Assembly (NCBI GenBank): GCA_948567375.1
Contig: OX419758.1
Coordinates: 4,903,001 to 4,967,000 of the forward strand
Direction of reading: 5' to 3'
Origin: Lunularia cruciata
Lineage: Eukaryota; Streptophyta; Marchantiopsida; Lunulariales; Lunulariaceae
DNA length: 64,000 nt
Shown here: piece by piece, positions 22,806-36,500 of the stretch
Position numbering within the stretch: the stretch's first letter is position 1
How the letters are laid out: each line of letters starts with the position of its first letter
Made by a program: the position numbers and the translations under genes
Notes under the pieces: generated by a model
What the model was told of the DNA's origin: nothing
The model's input: only the letters and a program-made list of their open reading frames with translations
The model's database searches: none

Positions 22806-23509
22806 TGTGAGATGTCCTATCTCTCACTCAAGATGAACCTCTAATGGCTATTAAGGTAGCACACCATGGACTAAGAAGGCAAGGAAACCCCAACTCCATC
22901 ATGCTCCTCTAAGGCTAGAACTCCAAGGCATCTACAAGACTCAAGACATTGCTCACTAGAGAACTCAAGGAGAAAGAGAGAATTGCAAATGAAAGGATGA
23001 TGAGTACCTTCTCAACCCTAGCTTATATACTTGTGAAAAAGTTAAACACCAAATTTACTAATTACCGGAGTAACTCAAGTTATTGGGCTAAAAGTCAAAT
23101 AAAATCTAAAAGTCTAAAAGAACATGCAAGCACATGGGATAATCCCATGGGTTTGTAGTCTTATCCTCACCTACAAACTAAGTCAAGGATTCTTTCACAT
23201 AGGCTATCCTTTGATTATAGGAAAATTACACACCAATAAGGCTTGTGAGCATAAGAGCTCTCAACTCTTTCCTCAAAGTCAAATAACTAGGAATAATGCC
23301 AAGTCAATCCACTAGAAGACAAAATAGTGGTGCTCACTCTTTTCCCTTTTTCAAGAATAGGGTCACCTTTATCTTAGCTAGGACTAACTCTAGCTAATCA
23401 TGACAAATATAGAAGCTTAGCTAAACTCCATATAGATAATATTTCTCCACTACTTGCAATACCAAACTTAATATCCCTATAGAGCATACATGCATTGGTG
23501 GGTGTTACA
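22806..23509 (-). mobile_element. LTR of family-2 element 2a (5' LTR, 704 bp)
   Basis: On the minus strand it starts TGTAACACCCACC and ends CATCTCACA (TG...CA ends). It aligns along its length with the solo LTR 38302-38993 and the LTR 37290-37981. It is followed by a PBS and a shared leader, so it is the 5' LTR of an element running toward lower coordinates. No matching 3' LTR was found in the window, so the far end is lost or undetectable. Confidence 0.75.
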
Positions 23510-24989
23510 TGCCACATATAAAATCCTTTTGGCCTAGTAACACTTTGGAGTAGTGTAATTTAAATTAACCTAGAGGAAGACCTCACATCTTCCCTCACAT
23601 ATGTAAGAAGCTCAATCAGTTTAAAGAAGATTAAGATAATATAAGATTAGAATCCTAAGTATGTGATGTAGGATTAGGCAAAAGAATACCAATAACCCAT
23701 TGAAATGACTTCAAGGCAAAGTAGGAATTGTATGTAAGGCTTTGAGCCAATAATCTACAAGTTCACTTTTCCATGCAACTTTGTGTATAAACCAAACTTC
23801 AATTCTTTGCAATTTATATCACTTTGTCTTGAATGTTGGAGGGAGGTCTATGCATGAGTAGAGTTGAGGAATTTAACAGTAGGAACACAAGTGCACTAGT
23901 ACATAATGGTGGACTTTCACTTGATCAGGATGGTTTATTCTTGAGGGTTCCAAAGAAGCAAAGTAATAAAGGGAGGAATCCATTTGGTTTGGAGCATTAC
24001 CAATACCATAGAATCAAACAGGTAAGGGCATTTGGCTAACGAGTAGACTCCTATGAGGTTGTGCTTTTTGGAAAGGGTAGTACGGGCCTTTGTAGTCATA
24101 GTCTTTGGGGTTGAAGTGACCTTTGGGGTGGAGTGAAAGATCACCTTGAGAGTAACTTGGAATTTATTACCAGTGAATGTGATTTTAGTTTTCTTTCTAT
24201 ATTGTACTGTGGTGGATGATACTACCTTTGGCTAGTGACTCTTTTACTTCACTTGTAATCATTAGTTACTCTTGAGGAAATAAATTGTTCTTAAAAAAAT
24301 TACTAGTATTTGGTTGGTATTGAGTCATTACAATAACCTGAACTAATTTTAGCTTAACATGTATTACATTAGAATAACCTGAACTAATTAAGTACTAACT
24401 AATTACTAATTAGTACATTACAATAAACTGAACTTAATCAGGTTTAAGTAGTACATTCTTTACTTTTTGCTTTGAACACTTAGTAGATATTTGGATCTAT
24501 TGTATTTCTTTTGATTAATCTGACTTGGTTGCATGACAAATTTTACCAACTTTAGCTAAGTAAGATCACCTCCAAAGCCTCAAAACAAAGGTAACTTCTA
24601 CCTTTTCTTTCTCAATGTTAGGATAAACCTACTTATTTGACTTAAAATCAACATGTTTTTTTTCTAGGCACTTATCCAAATCCAACTCCTCCAAATTGCA
24701 TTGCTTCTCCTCTTACCATAGATCCTAATAATTATAATTATAATCTTTGCCATGGATTATCATTCATTCTTTGACATATATGTATCTAAAACTTATGCTT
24801 TTACTAACAATCCTTGTAAACCTAGTTTAACAATAGCTCAAAGCCCAAATTCCAAGAAGTGGCTATTACTACTCCATCTCTATCTTGTATGTTTCCCTTG
24901 TACTTCCTTGAAGTCTTGCAATACTTCTTAAGAATGTTTTTAAATCTACTTTTGTAACCCAAGTAAACTCACCTACATAATACTTTGTT
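23510..24989. other. AT-rich stretch, no gene; short repeats at 24328-24445
   Basis: No recognisable protein was found. At 24328, 24367 and 24416 a short unit recurs: ACATTA.AATAA.CTGAACTAAT. A block near 23890 (CACTAGTACATAATGGTGG) recalls CACTA-type transposon ends, but no partner end was found. Confidence 0.3.
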
Positions 24990-25860
24990 ATTTCACCAAG
25001 TACTTGGATTTATTGCACCTCAATCTAGACCTTAATATGATTTCCACCTCAAACTCAAGTTCATCTTCAACCATTAATGGTTCAGATCACAACACTTGTT
25101 CTCAACCAAAATATGAGGGATTTTTCAATTAAGAAGACATGACACTTTTGTTCAATACTAGGCTTTTTTGAAAGATCCATTATGTTAATATCTTCAAAAT
25201 GGATTTGTCTTGATCAAATATGGTCCAAAGAAAAACATTGCAAAACACTTTGGGGTCAACTCTTGTTGAAGAGTGAGTATAATAGTACAGAAAAAATTTA
25301 CCATAATATGCATAAGGTTTGATTTGCTTATAGGATTTAGTCACTCTATGTGTGATAGAGAATTGTTGTAGGATAGCTATAGTGATACTTCATTTAAACT
25401 CTCTTCTTCTATCAAAAACCAATTTCAAAGGGTAAAAAAACCTAGTGATGATGTGTTTGTAAAGAAATCTACCCACTTCATCTTCATGCTTATATCTTAA
25501 TGATCTAGCCTCAACACATTTGGTAAAGTAATCAATAACTATTACAATACACCAATTTTTCCTTGGGGTTCTATTGAGAAGACCTAAAAAGTCAATTCCA
25601 TACTTCTCAAAAGATCCTAGTAATGGAATTGATCTAAGAGGTAGATTGGAATAGACTTTCTAGCAAAAGCTTGACAAATATTACAAGTTTTGCAACAATC
25701 AAGGCAATCCTTGAAAATCCTCCTCCACCAAGAACCTACATCTAGAAACTTAAAACTAATCAATTTTCTTGCAAAGTGACCCCCACACACCAAACCATCA
25801 TGAAATTCCTTCATGAGTAAATGTATAGAAGATAATCTCAAAAATAGAATATTCAATAGA
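24990..25860 (-). mobile_element. Ty3/gypsy integrase fragment
   Basis: On the minus strand, 25856-25617 encodes an integrase zinc-finger region: LLMKEFHDG then HFARK (the two His), and KDCLDCCKTCNICQAFARKS (CX2C). It continues to about 25440 with KYGIDFLGLLNR and VIDYFTKCVEARSL, the start of the catalytic core with the first Asp. Stops and frameshifts follow to about 24990. No gag, protease or LTR was recognised with it. It is a dead piece of an old element, like the Tat/Athila-type integrases elsewhere in the window. Confidence 0.65.
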
Positions 25861-25979
25861 TATTATGAATATTTTTAAGATGTAAGGTTTTGAGAAATCT
25901 TGGCACATTCAATTAGACTATATCTTTGCAAGTAATGGATCTGGCTAATTTGGTACTTAAAATTTAATAATACTTGTTG

Positions 25980-26190
25980 AACTTACCAATGAAACTCCTT
26001 AAGAGAATATGATGAAAATAAATAATATCAATATAGATCTTGGCCAATTAAGATGCATCTATTGTCAATTATAGGAGCTAAGTGAATATGTTTACTTAAT
26101 TTATCCACAAATAAAACAAGTGCAATGTAACCTTGAGCAATAAGGGAGAATAACATGATGAGATCCAAACTCACATGCTTTTAATATGAG
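25980..26190 (-). mobile_element. second, different Ty3/gypsy integrase scrap (chromovirus-like)
   Basis: The minus strand 26180-26037 reads KHVSLDLIMLFSLIAQGYIA, then LVLFVDKLSKHIHLAP. This matches the chromovirus pattern 'W..ISMDFI.GLP.T..G...I.VVVDRLSK..H..P', with the catalytic Asp in SLD. It differs from the neighbouring integrase piece at 24990-25860, so two dead elements lie side by side. Confidence 0.55.
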
Positions 26191-26199
26191 GTAGGAAAT

Positions 26200-28980
26200 T
26201 GCAATAGTTGGAGAAGATAAGAGGGTTTCAAATTTAATATTTTACTTATTTGGAAATTTTCATATATAGAATAAGTGCATAATATCTTAAGCCATACATT
26301 TGAACTCCACCATAAACTTTGAAGAAGGTTAGTTATATTATCTACTTCAAAATGACTTGAAATAAGTAATTATGTGCTTCTTCAAATTAAGCCAAATGAA
26401 GAGTATGATCAAGCAAAACATATACTTGATTTCTCTTATCTAATAATCTATTCCTGATAGCAATTAAACTATATTTATGATCCTTAACCATAATGCATGT
26501 TGAACCAAGTTGGCAAAAGAGATCTCTTCATAATTTTCTATTTTTCCATTGACTTTTATTCCTCCTCTTATTTGACTATACTAATGTCAAACATGATTGT
26601 GGAATCCAAAAGTTGCTTGTAATCCAACCAATATCTAAAAATATATGGAAAGATAAGGATTCCAAATTTACATTTCAACTTATGTTGTTTGATTCAAGTT
26701 GTTCTTTCTAATGATTATTCTTACTCTTCATGTGCTCCAAGTGAATTGCTTGTGGTTTATAATATCATCATAGGCTTGCACACAATTAAGTTCACCAAAT
26801 CTTCAAAGTATATATCATTATGAATAGTTGTTGATGGTCTCAAGAAGCATAGTTTTTGTTGTGGAATTTAACTTCCTTCAAGAAAATGCAATTAATTATA
26901 AAGGAATTTTTAAAAAAATTATATTAATTCTCTAATAAAAAATAAATCAATTAAAAATACATATAGAATAAAATTTCAGATTAAATTTTAATGAAATTTT
27001 GTACATTATTACACATATGTAACAATGCACAAAAATTTCTTAAGCAAGGATGTGAATTCCAATGGAGTAATATGGATAAGGCTGTTTTAACATCTCAAGC
27101 ATATGGTAGCAACTTGTACAATCCTACAATTTTATGATCTCAAATACATTATATGTGTATTTTTAATACTTCTAGACCTATTAATACTTGGAACACTAGC
27201 ATCTTCTAGAGTAGGCCAATCCATGATAGCCTTGATCTTTTGATTTCTTTGCTTGATACCTCAAATTGAAACTTTGTGACTTTGATATCATTTTTTATGT
27301 AAGGATTACAACACTTGGATGTTAACATGCTTGGTTTATAGAAGTTGGTTAATCACAAATCTAAGTCATCAAAAAAATATAATTGAGCCATCTTAGAATG
27401 CTAGTATCTCTATTTTGTAAATTTTTTAAATACTTAGCTATTATATATATTCTTAATTACTTTACCAACATAATATATTAGTTAGGATTTGCATATTAAT
27501 ATTTTCCTAACTCAAATTCAAAGGATAATTGTATCAAATAAAGGTTCATTTTTTTTCCTAAATAATCTTCCTAAATCATGCTAAGAATATAGGAATATCC
27601 AAAATATAATATCTAGTATTCAGATATTGAGGAGTAAAAGTACTTTTTGGATTCAAGCAACATTTATTACTATGACCTCAAGCATACTAAGTTTTGCTCA
27701 AATTTTAGTTCTAGCATATGAGCAAGGACAAGTTAGTTATACTAAAGTTCTCCTACAAAAAAGGTTATTATGTACTTGAGAAAAAAACTAGGTTTAAAAT
27801 ATTACTATCAAAAGTAAGAGAAAAAGGATATGATATCTTTGAAAATTGATGATGGTTGAGTGAAATCATATAACTTAAATAATTTTTTCTTTTTGTGAAC
27901 TTAGAAAGACCTTGTATTTAATTCTTGGAAGGGCTTGGATGATGAGAAGTCCTCATATACTTCTAAGTAGTGCATTTTAATTCACTCTCAAACCCACTTT
28001 GCTTCTAAAGGTGAGTAGATGAAGGAGTCTTATGAAAGATATTGCATGCACATTCCTACTCTTAATTGAAAGATATATGAATGAGTGATAGTAGAGAGTA
28101 ATCTTGAGAGCAATGGTCAATTTTAAATTTGTGCAAAAGGATAGAACTCAAAACCTCTTTGTTTTGATGTTATGATTCTACTTGTACTACTAAGAACCTT
28201 TGGAAATCAAGCAACCAACTTGAAGGTTGGAGTCTCAAAACTCCAATTGGATCTCATTTCTCAAGCTAGGCTCTAAATTATGCACACAATTTATCTCAAG
28301 TCTAATTGACTGGTCCATATTGGTACTACCTAAATGTATATAAGAATATAAGAAATTTTGAGCTTGGGTTAATTAAAGTTAGCATTTTTTAGTGCTAGAA
28401 TTACTAATGTTGAACTTATTTGGTGTAATATAATGTTGAGATCATTAATTATATCATGTGAAATTTTGCTAATATAACCATCTCTTTGTCATGATTAAGT
28501 TTGGAGTTCTTGTTTAGTTCAAAAAAATAATAGGAAGAAAGATTTGTTTTATAAATTCCTTGACTAGATTTTGGGTGATCCAAGGCTTATGCAAGGAGGA
28601 CTTTGAGTATTATAGCAACTAATAGATAGTACACTTACTATGACTCCTTATTATGGGTTAATTAAGTGTATTGGCAATATTTATCATCCTTAATAATCCT
28701 TTTAAGGAATGATGATTCACTTTTATAGTTTGTACTTTAATTTAAAAGGTAATTATCTTTGGAGACATCTTACCTTATAGAGTTAATTTTAAAAAGTCCA
28801 ATTGTATACCCAAGTTACAAAAGGACATAACATTGGATTTTTGAGGAACAAAGAAAGCACTAGACTTTCTATAATTGTTTGGTATTAAATATGCTCTTAT
28901 TTTCTTGGTGCATCTAGTAAACAATCTTTGTCCCACTAATTGAACTAACTAAATACACGATGGAATAAATTTACACTAGA
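26200..28980. other. AT-rich stretch without recognisable gene
   Basis: Apart from scattered Ty3-like words, no gene, RNA or clear repeat was seen in this very AT-rich DNA. It is probably old transposon DNA. Confidence 0.35.
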
Positions 28981-28997
28981 AATTCTAAGCTAGCTTA

Positions 28998-29169
28998 GCT
29001 TGCATCCCAACTAGGTAGCTTCTAGAAGGAAGCTTCTAGAAGCTTCCAACTAGTTTAGCTTGCATGCCAAGTAGGCTACTTCTAGAAGGAAGCTTCTTGA
29101 AAATTTCCGGTTAACTTTGCTTGCACTCCAAGAAAGTGGCTCAAGGAAGCTTCTTGAGAAGCTTCTCAA
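28998..29169 (+). promoter_or_regulatory. three 60-bp repeats with heat-shock-element-like cores
   Basis: Units start near 28998, 29058 and 29119 (GCTTGCA...). Each carries alternating GAA and TTC blocks. The best is at 29029-29046, GAAgcTTCtaGAAgcTTC, four perfect units of a heat-shock element, preceded by TTCtaGAA at 29020-29027. The third unit contains an 18-bp palindrome at 29152-29169. This lies about 0.4 kb upstream of a gypsy gag relic on the same strand, so it is probably part of that element's LTR promoter. In plants such sites bind heat-shock factors; function here is inferred. Confidence 0.5.
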
Positions 29170-29583
29170 GAGCTTTGTATGCTCTCAATAAATACCAAAG
29201 ACAAAGCTCATTAGGCATTTGGAGTTTCAGGCATTTGGAGTTCCACTCATTCAAGAGTCCCAATGTGATCTTCCATTCTCCTATTTCTCTCCTTGATCTT
29301 GGATCTCTTACATTGATATCACAGCAAGAATAGGATGGATGGAATCTATGGACCACCAAATCCATTTCTGCCAAACCATTGAGATTTTCATGTATGTATA
29401 CTACCTAAGCATTGTTTCATACAATTCATCATCTCATGCTTTGGGTAAGATTTTGTAAATATAATCACCTTGTCCAAGGAACCCTTGGTACTTCCGGTTG
29501 TAACTTATGGAGAACAACGGACGTATTGCATCTATGTGTTAATAAATTAGATAGATTGGGGGTGGTGTGATAGAGTAGTAACC

Positions 29584-32104
29584 ATGGTGGCAATACCCAA
29601 GGTTATCATTGCTATGAAGCAACAAATTGAGCACCTTCCTTGATTGGTGGATGAACAAGATCATCCATGACAAGAGCATGAAGAAAGAGTACCAATTCGA
29701 GAAGGATAAGACCAAATCCAATTTCCAAAACTTAAGGTTTTTGAAGGTAAGAATCTCTTGGGTGCGGTGGAGAAACTTTTGTCTGACTGCAAATGCTATC
29801 TCAAAACTACCAATCTTTAAGATGAACAGAAACAAATTCTCTTGGCTTCCAACCGATTGGATGGAATAGCAAAGCTATGGTGGCAATTTTGAGTGGATCA
29901 AGTTGAATGGAAAATTATTGCACCAATCTTGACATGGGTAGAATTCAAGAGTGCAATAATTGGTTGATTCCAAGCTATAAATGTCACATGAGCTGCATAA
30001 GATAGGTTGGCAGAGTTGAAGTAGATTTGCTCTATAAGAAGTTACATCATGCAATTCCAAAACACTATCGTGCAAATTCCAAATACACTAGAAGGTGAAG
30101 CTCTAAATTGATTTGTAAGGAGCTTGAAGCCACGAATAAAATTAGAGGTAACTATGCAAGAGCCACAACACTCGAAGAAAGCTATGCGATTGGTGAAACG
30201 CTTTGATTCCTTGGTTGCAACAACTTGGTCTTGACCTTGACCTCCATAAAACCTACCAATACACTTCACAAGGGTGGAGGAGCCAGTACCAATGGAGATT
30301 GATGCCATTCAACAAAGACCACTTGGCATTACAAATAGAGAAATACAACAAAATGGTGGTTGTTTCTATTATCACCAAATTGGATATCACATCGCTGGAT
30401 GTCCACTCAAGAATGGGTGTCCTTGACAAGTCACCCAGATGGAGTTTGTGGAGCATAATGATTAGGGAAATAAGGAATCCCAAGAAGAGATTTTGAGCCG
30501 CATGTGGGGAACTTGATTAGTTTTAATAGGATCAAAGGCTTGACTTATGCGAGTTTGCTTCACTTGCAAGATATGATATTAAATAGTGGTTGTAGGATTT
30601 TTGTTGATTCAAGAAGTTCAAATAATTGCTTGTCTATGCAACTAGCAAACGTATTATGTATTCTTATCAAGCCAGTAATTGGAAGTAGATTGATGATGTG
30701 TATTACAAGTAGCTAGATATATTATCTAGAGGTGAAAATTAGCTTGGTAACATCTAGAAGGATTTTATGTACAATGGACTAGGAAGATCAGAAAAATTTG
30801 TCCCCAAAAGAGTACTTCAACTAATAGAGCAAAAGCCAAAAATAGCTTGAAAAATTTAGAGCCAATTTTGGAAGCCTAAACGATGAATTAGGCTTCAAAA
30901 TGGAAATATTCCCAACCCTCCAGGTAAAGAGGCTTGACTTCTCCCCATGTGATTTGTCTCATTGAGAGCTTTCCAATGGTACCTCACCTATGCAATTTTT
31001 AGCTCCTTATAGGAAGATTCTCTAAAGATTCTATTTAGTCATACCCGTTTGACCAACTAGATAGGACAAGGATTGACATGTTACCCATCCAAACAACTAA
31101 TCCAAGGATGGAGCTCCTTATGATGCAATCTTAGGTATGTTGTGGATGGAGCACTACAAACCCACAAGAGATTGGAGAAAGAAAGTACTAAAAACTAGTC
31201 AATGAAAGATCTTTGGGGTTAAAGGAAGATCACAAAGGCAAGAGCTGCCTCTCTATGTCATAAGGACCACATCTATTGGTAAGATAGATAGATGTTTCAT
31301 GGGTTTAATAAGAGAAGTCCAAAGTGCACAACACAATCGACAAATTCCTAAGAAATTGAAAGATGTGGTCAATGAGTTCCAAGATGTCTTTCTATATGAA
31401 TTACCCACAAGTTTACCACCAAAAAAGAGAGTAGATAATAAAATTGAGATACTTCTTGGAAAGACACCTCCTTGTAAGGCCCTATATTGACTTTCACCTC
31501 ATGAGTTGGAGGAGTGTAAGGCTCAAGTCAAGGATATCCAACCCAACGTATCATCATATGGGGCTCTTATATTTTTTGTGAAGAATGCAATTATCACACC
31601 ACCAAACAAGAAGAGTTGGCCATTGTCCTTGCAACCAACGATTGGAGGCACTATCTGGGTGAGAAGGCATTTGTGGTAGAGACTGACCACAAACTCCTAG
31701 TCTACCTTGAGACATAGAAAGCTCTTTCTTGTCGACAAATTTGGTGGGTAGAGTGGAGACAAAAATTCAATATGACAATCACATATGTGGAAGGCAACAA
31801 GAAACTTGTAGATGCTTTGACCCAAATGCCGATGGCAAACAATTTGGTGGTGGAAGTCAAGATGAACCATGAATTATGGCCCAAGATTCTTGCGGCTACA
31901 CAAACTGATCCACAAATTGTAGGTGCTCAATCATCCAAAGGCATCACTAGCACCCAAGGACTCACCTTTTGTAATGGTAGGTTATGGATCTCAAATTACA
32001 TTGATCTAAGAGCCACCATCCTAACAAAATGTCATGATTTTGCCATTGTAGGTCACGTTGTCGTACTTTGCATTTCTCTCTTTGGGAGCACACGGGATGC
32101 CTAG
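29584..32104 (+). mobile_element. decayed Ty3/gypsy element (gag and pol relics)
   Basis: From an ATG at 29584 (MVAIPKVIIAMKQQIEHLP) there are broken gag blocks: FPKLKVFEGKNLLGAVEKLL, then ASNRLDGIAKLWWQF (the W-rich gag core), and later QFQNTIVQIPNTLEGEAL. From 31299 pol remains appear: EFQDVFLYELPTSLPPKK (start of RT). At about 31620 come RNase H pieces ELAIVLATNDWRHYLG and FVVETDHKLLVYLE, then VEGNKKLVDALTQMP (the D of 'N..ADALSR'). It ends with an integrase start (LTKCHDFAIVGH). Most of protease and RT is missing, and a dispersed repeat sits at 30815-31125. No function remains. Confidence 0.75.
30815..31125 (-). repeat. dispersed repeat, copy 2 (inverse of 19965-20305)
   Basis: The reverse complement of this block matches 19965-20305. 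It lies between the gag and pol remains of the gypsy relic at 29584-32104, so it probably inserted there. Confidence 0.6.
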
Positions 32105-32109
32105 TTATG

Positions 32110-33500
32110 GAGCCTATGGATTAGAGGTTGGAGGTAAACCTATCCCTACTAGTTTGATTGCATATAGATCTCAACTAATAGAACCCTTCACTATAGGTTT
32201 TGGTATTCTTGCGATTGAATAGGATAGTAACATGCAACCTAACCTATCATCATAACACGCACTCCTAGTTTGTTGATCATCACTTCCAGCATTATCAAGG
32301 AGAAATACATAGCACTCCTAGAAGGAAGGAATCTAAGCACAATGCTTGCACACCAATCTAGACCAACTAAGCTTCCATACAAGCATGCAAGCATAAAGAG
32401 GATCCAATCACAAGAATCCAGCAACAACACTCGTTGCTTTTTGTCAAATTTGAGCTTCAAAGCCCTCTAGCTCTATCATCAAGCTAATTTCAACTTGTAC
32501 TCCGAGCTTCTTCCAATATGTACTTCAGCCTTCAACCAATTTGTACTCCAAGTGGGGTAATCCCATGTCTCTAAGTGGGGAAATTCTATGTAACTTATAT
32601 GAACATAACTTTCTCTATATGACTTGTATTCTATTGTTCTAGGGTTCAATGGAAAGCTTATGAGATAAGCTTTCCAATAATATGAAATAAGGTACAATCT
32701 GATCACTAAATCTCCCCTTAAAAGCTCTCAAACTTGGCCAGTTTTCTATAATTTTTACCCTAATTTTGAAATCCCTAATTTAGGGTTTGCTCCTGGTTGT
32801 GGGTAACCTTTTCCAGATTTTTGGATCAGAGGTGCACCTAATCCTCAAAAAAACTTCAAAAACCTAAAACCCTCAATCATAGGTACACAAATAAGAGAAT
32901 TGACACTCAGATGTTCTTGCAAATAGAATCTTATTGCCTAGTCCTTGAGAGAAATGGCAAACCAACTGTCTTCTTGTGGTTATCTTTCTTCTTGGCTCCA
33001 TAAGGGAATGCAACAGGGATTATAAGGGTTCATTTTGAATCATTAGTATGGGACTCTAGAACTTCTTTCTCTAGTGTTTTCAATTGAGCAGACCTACTGT
33101 TGAACACTTCTTGCACTCTATAGGAGCCTAGCCACTTCTTGAAAAATTTACTAAAGAATTGGCCAACCCAATTGTTGACTTTGAGTACTAGGTCTTTCTT
33201 GTAGAGTGATACCTCTTTTTTCTTCCTATCAAAATAGGTTTTGTGCTTAGCTTAAGTGGTGTATATTGTATAGAATGACCATAAGTGCTTTCATTTGGAT
33301 CATGAAGTGCAAACACCAGTTCCTCTATGGTTTTCACTCCTCAAACCAAGATATCTTAGCCAAGTTACTAGTAGGGATTCTAAGGGAAGGGATAAGGATT
33401 TTGATTGATAGAATAGACTCTTACCCTATACAAGTTGGGAGGGGATGAATCCCATAGTTATCTTGATGGTGGTGTGGTATGATCAAAGTGCACCTATTAA
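32110..33500. other. no gene; possible LTR remains
   Basis: No protein-like frame. The part around 32690-32900 has LTR-like features (TTAGGGTTTGC, AAACCCTCAATC words), but no second copy was found in the window. Confidence 0.25.
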
Positions 33501-36500
33501 ATTTTGGTCCAAGTTGGTTGGAGTTAGGTTGACCATGTTTTTAAGAATGGTAAGCACGATGCCATTAACACATTCCACTTGAACATTAGCTTGAGGACGA
33601 TATGAGTAGACCATTTATGTTGGATCTCATATGCATTGGTAAGATCCCAAACTCCTTCATTGATGAAATGTGACCAATTGTCTATGACAATGGATAAGGA
33701 GATACCAAAGCAAGATATATTATTTTTGTGCAAAAAATTGGATGGTAATTGTTGCCAAGTTGTTGACAAAAGATTCTACTTTTACCCACTTAGTGATGTA
33801 GTCAACTACAACTTTAATGTAGCAATGACAAGTTTCTCTAGCTATGAGATTGACAAGCTCCATCAAGTCAAGTCCACATTGTTGCAATGGTTGGGCTGCC
33901 AACATCGGATGGAGGTACATGTGGTATCTAGAGGTGGATGTGCAAATATGTTGGATAGCATTACACATATAGATATATTGGTTGGTATCATGGGTGATTG
34001 ACGAACACAAGAAGCCTACTAGATGCAATGCTAGAGCACTTGATCAAAGCCCATCCAATAGAGATTACCATAGAGCATTGTGAAAGGAAGGGCTTATGAA
34101 AGCTTTTATGGTTGTTTCTTTGTAAGTTGCATGACACTTGTCCTATAGACAAATAATGTTTGATTCGATCCATCCAAGTAGATTGAGTTATCACTTGATC
34201 TCATACATAGAAGAGTTAAAAATCTATGGGATCAATGCTGAGGGAATTTGCTACAAAGTTTTGAGAATGTAGGAAAGGAAGTATGCCTTATTGTAGGACT
34301 TGCCAAGATGGTATTCAATTGTAAAATTTTGTTATTGTAGAAGTAACATCCATTGGGCAAGTTGTCTAGCATGGCATGGTTTGTTGATGAGGTAGTTGAG
34401 AGCTTTGTGATCTACATGGAATACAAAATTGTTGCCCAAAAGGTAGTGTCATTTTGCCTTCAAGGTCTCAAAAGCTTTTGTGCATTGATTGGTCCACAAA
34501 AAGTCCATTATGGAATGTAGCAATCTAGTTAGCTTAGATGTTATCTTAGCATACATATGGACATACTAGTGGTAATATCTTGTACAATCTAAGAAGCATC
34601 AAAGGTCACATATTATTTTAGGTATGGGCAATTCTAAGATGACAATTCTTTTTGGGTCTACCATGATGCCATTTTCATAGACTAGATGGCCCAAGAGAGG
34701 TCCACAATAGATAGAAAATAAACATTTTTGGGGATTGAGGGAAATTTTGACATGCCAACAAGTGCGCAAAGTGGACCATACTGCCCAAAAATGATCATTG
34801 TAGGAATTATGTACACATATGTCCTCAAGATAGAGTTCCAATTCCTTTTCTATTCCCCCAAAGGAATTCATCATGTATTGCTAAAATGTTGTAGGAGTGT
34901 TTTGTATTCCAAATGGCATTACTTGGTAGGCATAAGTTCCCCACTTGTCACAAAGGTGGTCTTGTATTGATCCTTTGGAGCAACATGATTTGATTGTAGC
35001 CAAAGTAGCCATCCATAAAGGAAAAATACTGATTGTGGGCTACCTTGTCTAGCTTTGTGTTTATGAATGGAATTGGAAAGGGGTCCAAGATAGTTCATGA
35101 ATTTAGCTTATGGAAATCCATACAGATCCATACCTTTCCCTATCCTCTTTGGGGACTAATAAAACTAAAGACACCCACTTAATTTCTCCTATGAGATAGA
35201 TGAATCCACATAGAAGTAGTTTATCCAATTCTTCTTGCACATTTTGGGAGTAGGTGGGATTCAACCTACTTGGTTTAGATTGGATTGGAATAGTGTTTTC
35301 ATGCCATAGTATAGAATGACAACATATTTTGGGGTCAACACCCATAAGTTCTATGTAATCATAAGCAAAAATATCCCAAAACTTGTAGAAGAGTTCTTGG
35401 TAAGTAAGTTGTTCATCCATGTCCATATTGGTGCTAATCCTTACATATTTAGGAGTCTCCTTCTCATGGGAAATATCCAGATCCTAAAATTAATCTATCA
35501 TCTATAAGTGGAGTGGAGTGGAGTAGAATGGGCTTAGCCAAGTGTTTAGGAGGTTTCTCCAAAAAATAACATTGCTACCCTTTATCAAGTATTGTCAAGT
35601 GGACTTCATGCTCTTTTTCCAATTGGTTTAGGATCTTCTTCTTAGTGTCAATAGCAATGGTGTGGGATGGTGGACTCATTTTCTCAACATGGATTGGAAG
35701 AGCTATGTCATCCACCGCAATCTTTGTTTCATTGTATTAGGGAACAATAATGTCTTCCTGAAGAGTTTTATCAAGATAGAAGCATCCCTTGTTTATTTCT
35801 TCATCCTAGCATTGTCAATATAAAAATATGAGGTAGGCAAGGTGGTGTAAGAATGCTCCAAGAAGTTTGTTTGGAAATAAGGACATGCTTTGATGGGAGA
35901 ATACATCACCAAGCTTGATATAGTTTTTTTTAGAATCCAAGAGCGTTGTTGTGGAGGTATTGAAAGCAGGCCTACCAAAAACATCTTGGATAATATGGAA
36001 GGGGATGTGTAGCAAGGACCATACAAATTATCATCTTTGTAGCCTTGCATGTTATATACATGTGCATCTCTTCTATAGTGATGAATTTGCAATTAGCAAT
36101 GGTATCTACAAACTCCTCATTACTTTCAGTGTGAGTAGAGTTCCATGCATCAGTAGGAAAACTTGGCTCTCCTTCATGATCTGAGCTAGAAGTATGCTTT
36201 GTAGAGTACATTGGAAGGAAAGTGTGGTTTGATTTCTTCCTAAAGTTAGCTTACCAATTTCCCAAGAGGTGATAACATTTGCATCTATCAACCATGGAAA
36301 CCCTAACAAAAGTAGAAACTATGTAGGAGGAAGTGTATCCATGATCAAGTAATCCACCAAGAAGGTTTGCTCACCAATGAGTGTATGGACTTTTGTTAAC
36401 ATTCTAATAGGATGGTGTTGTCTCCAAACAACCATTCAAAGAAGGATAGAATTTTTAGTCATGTGATTCAATCCTAGTGTTTGCATAACCCCCTTGGTCA

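Noticed and set aside
23880-24150. CACTA transposon end
   Set aside because: CACTAGTACATAATGG resembles a terminal repeat, but no inverted partner, target duplication or transposase was found.
28998-29169. CRISPR-like array
   Set aside because: The three 60-bp units are direct imperfect repeats without unique spacers, in a plant nuclear context.
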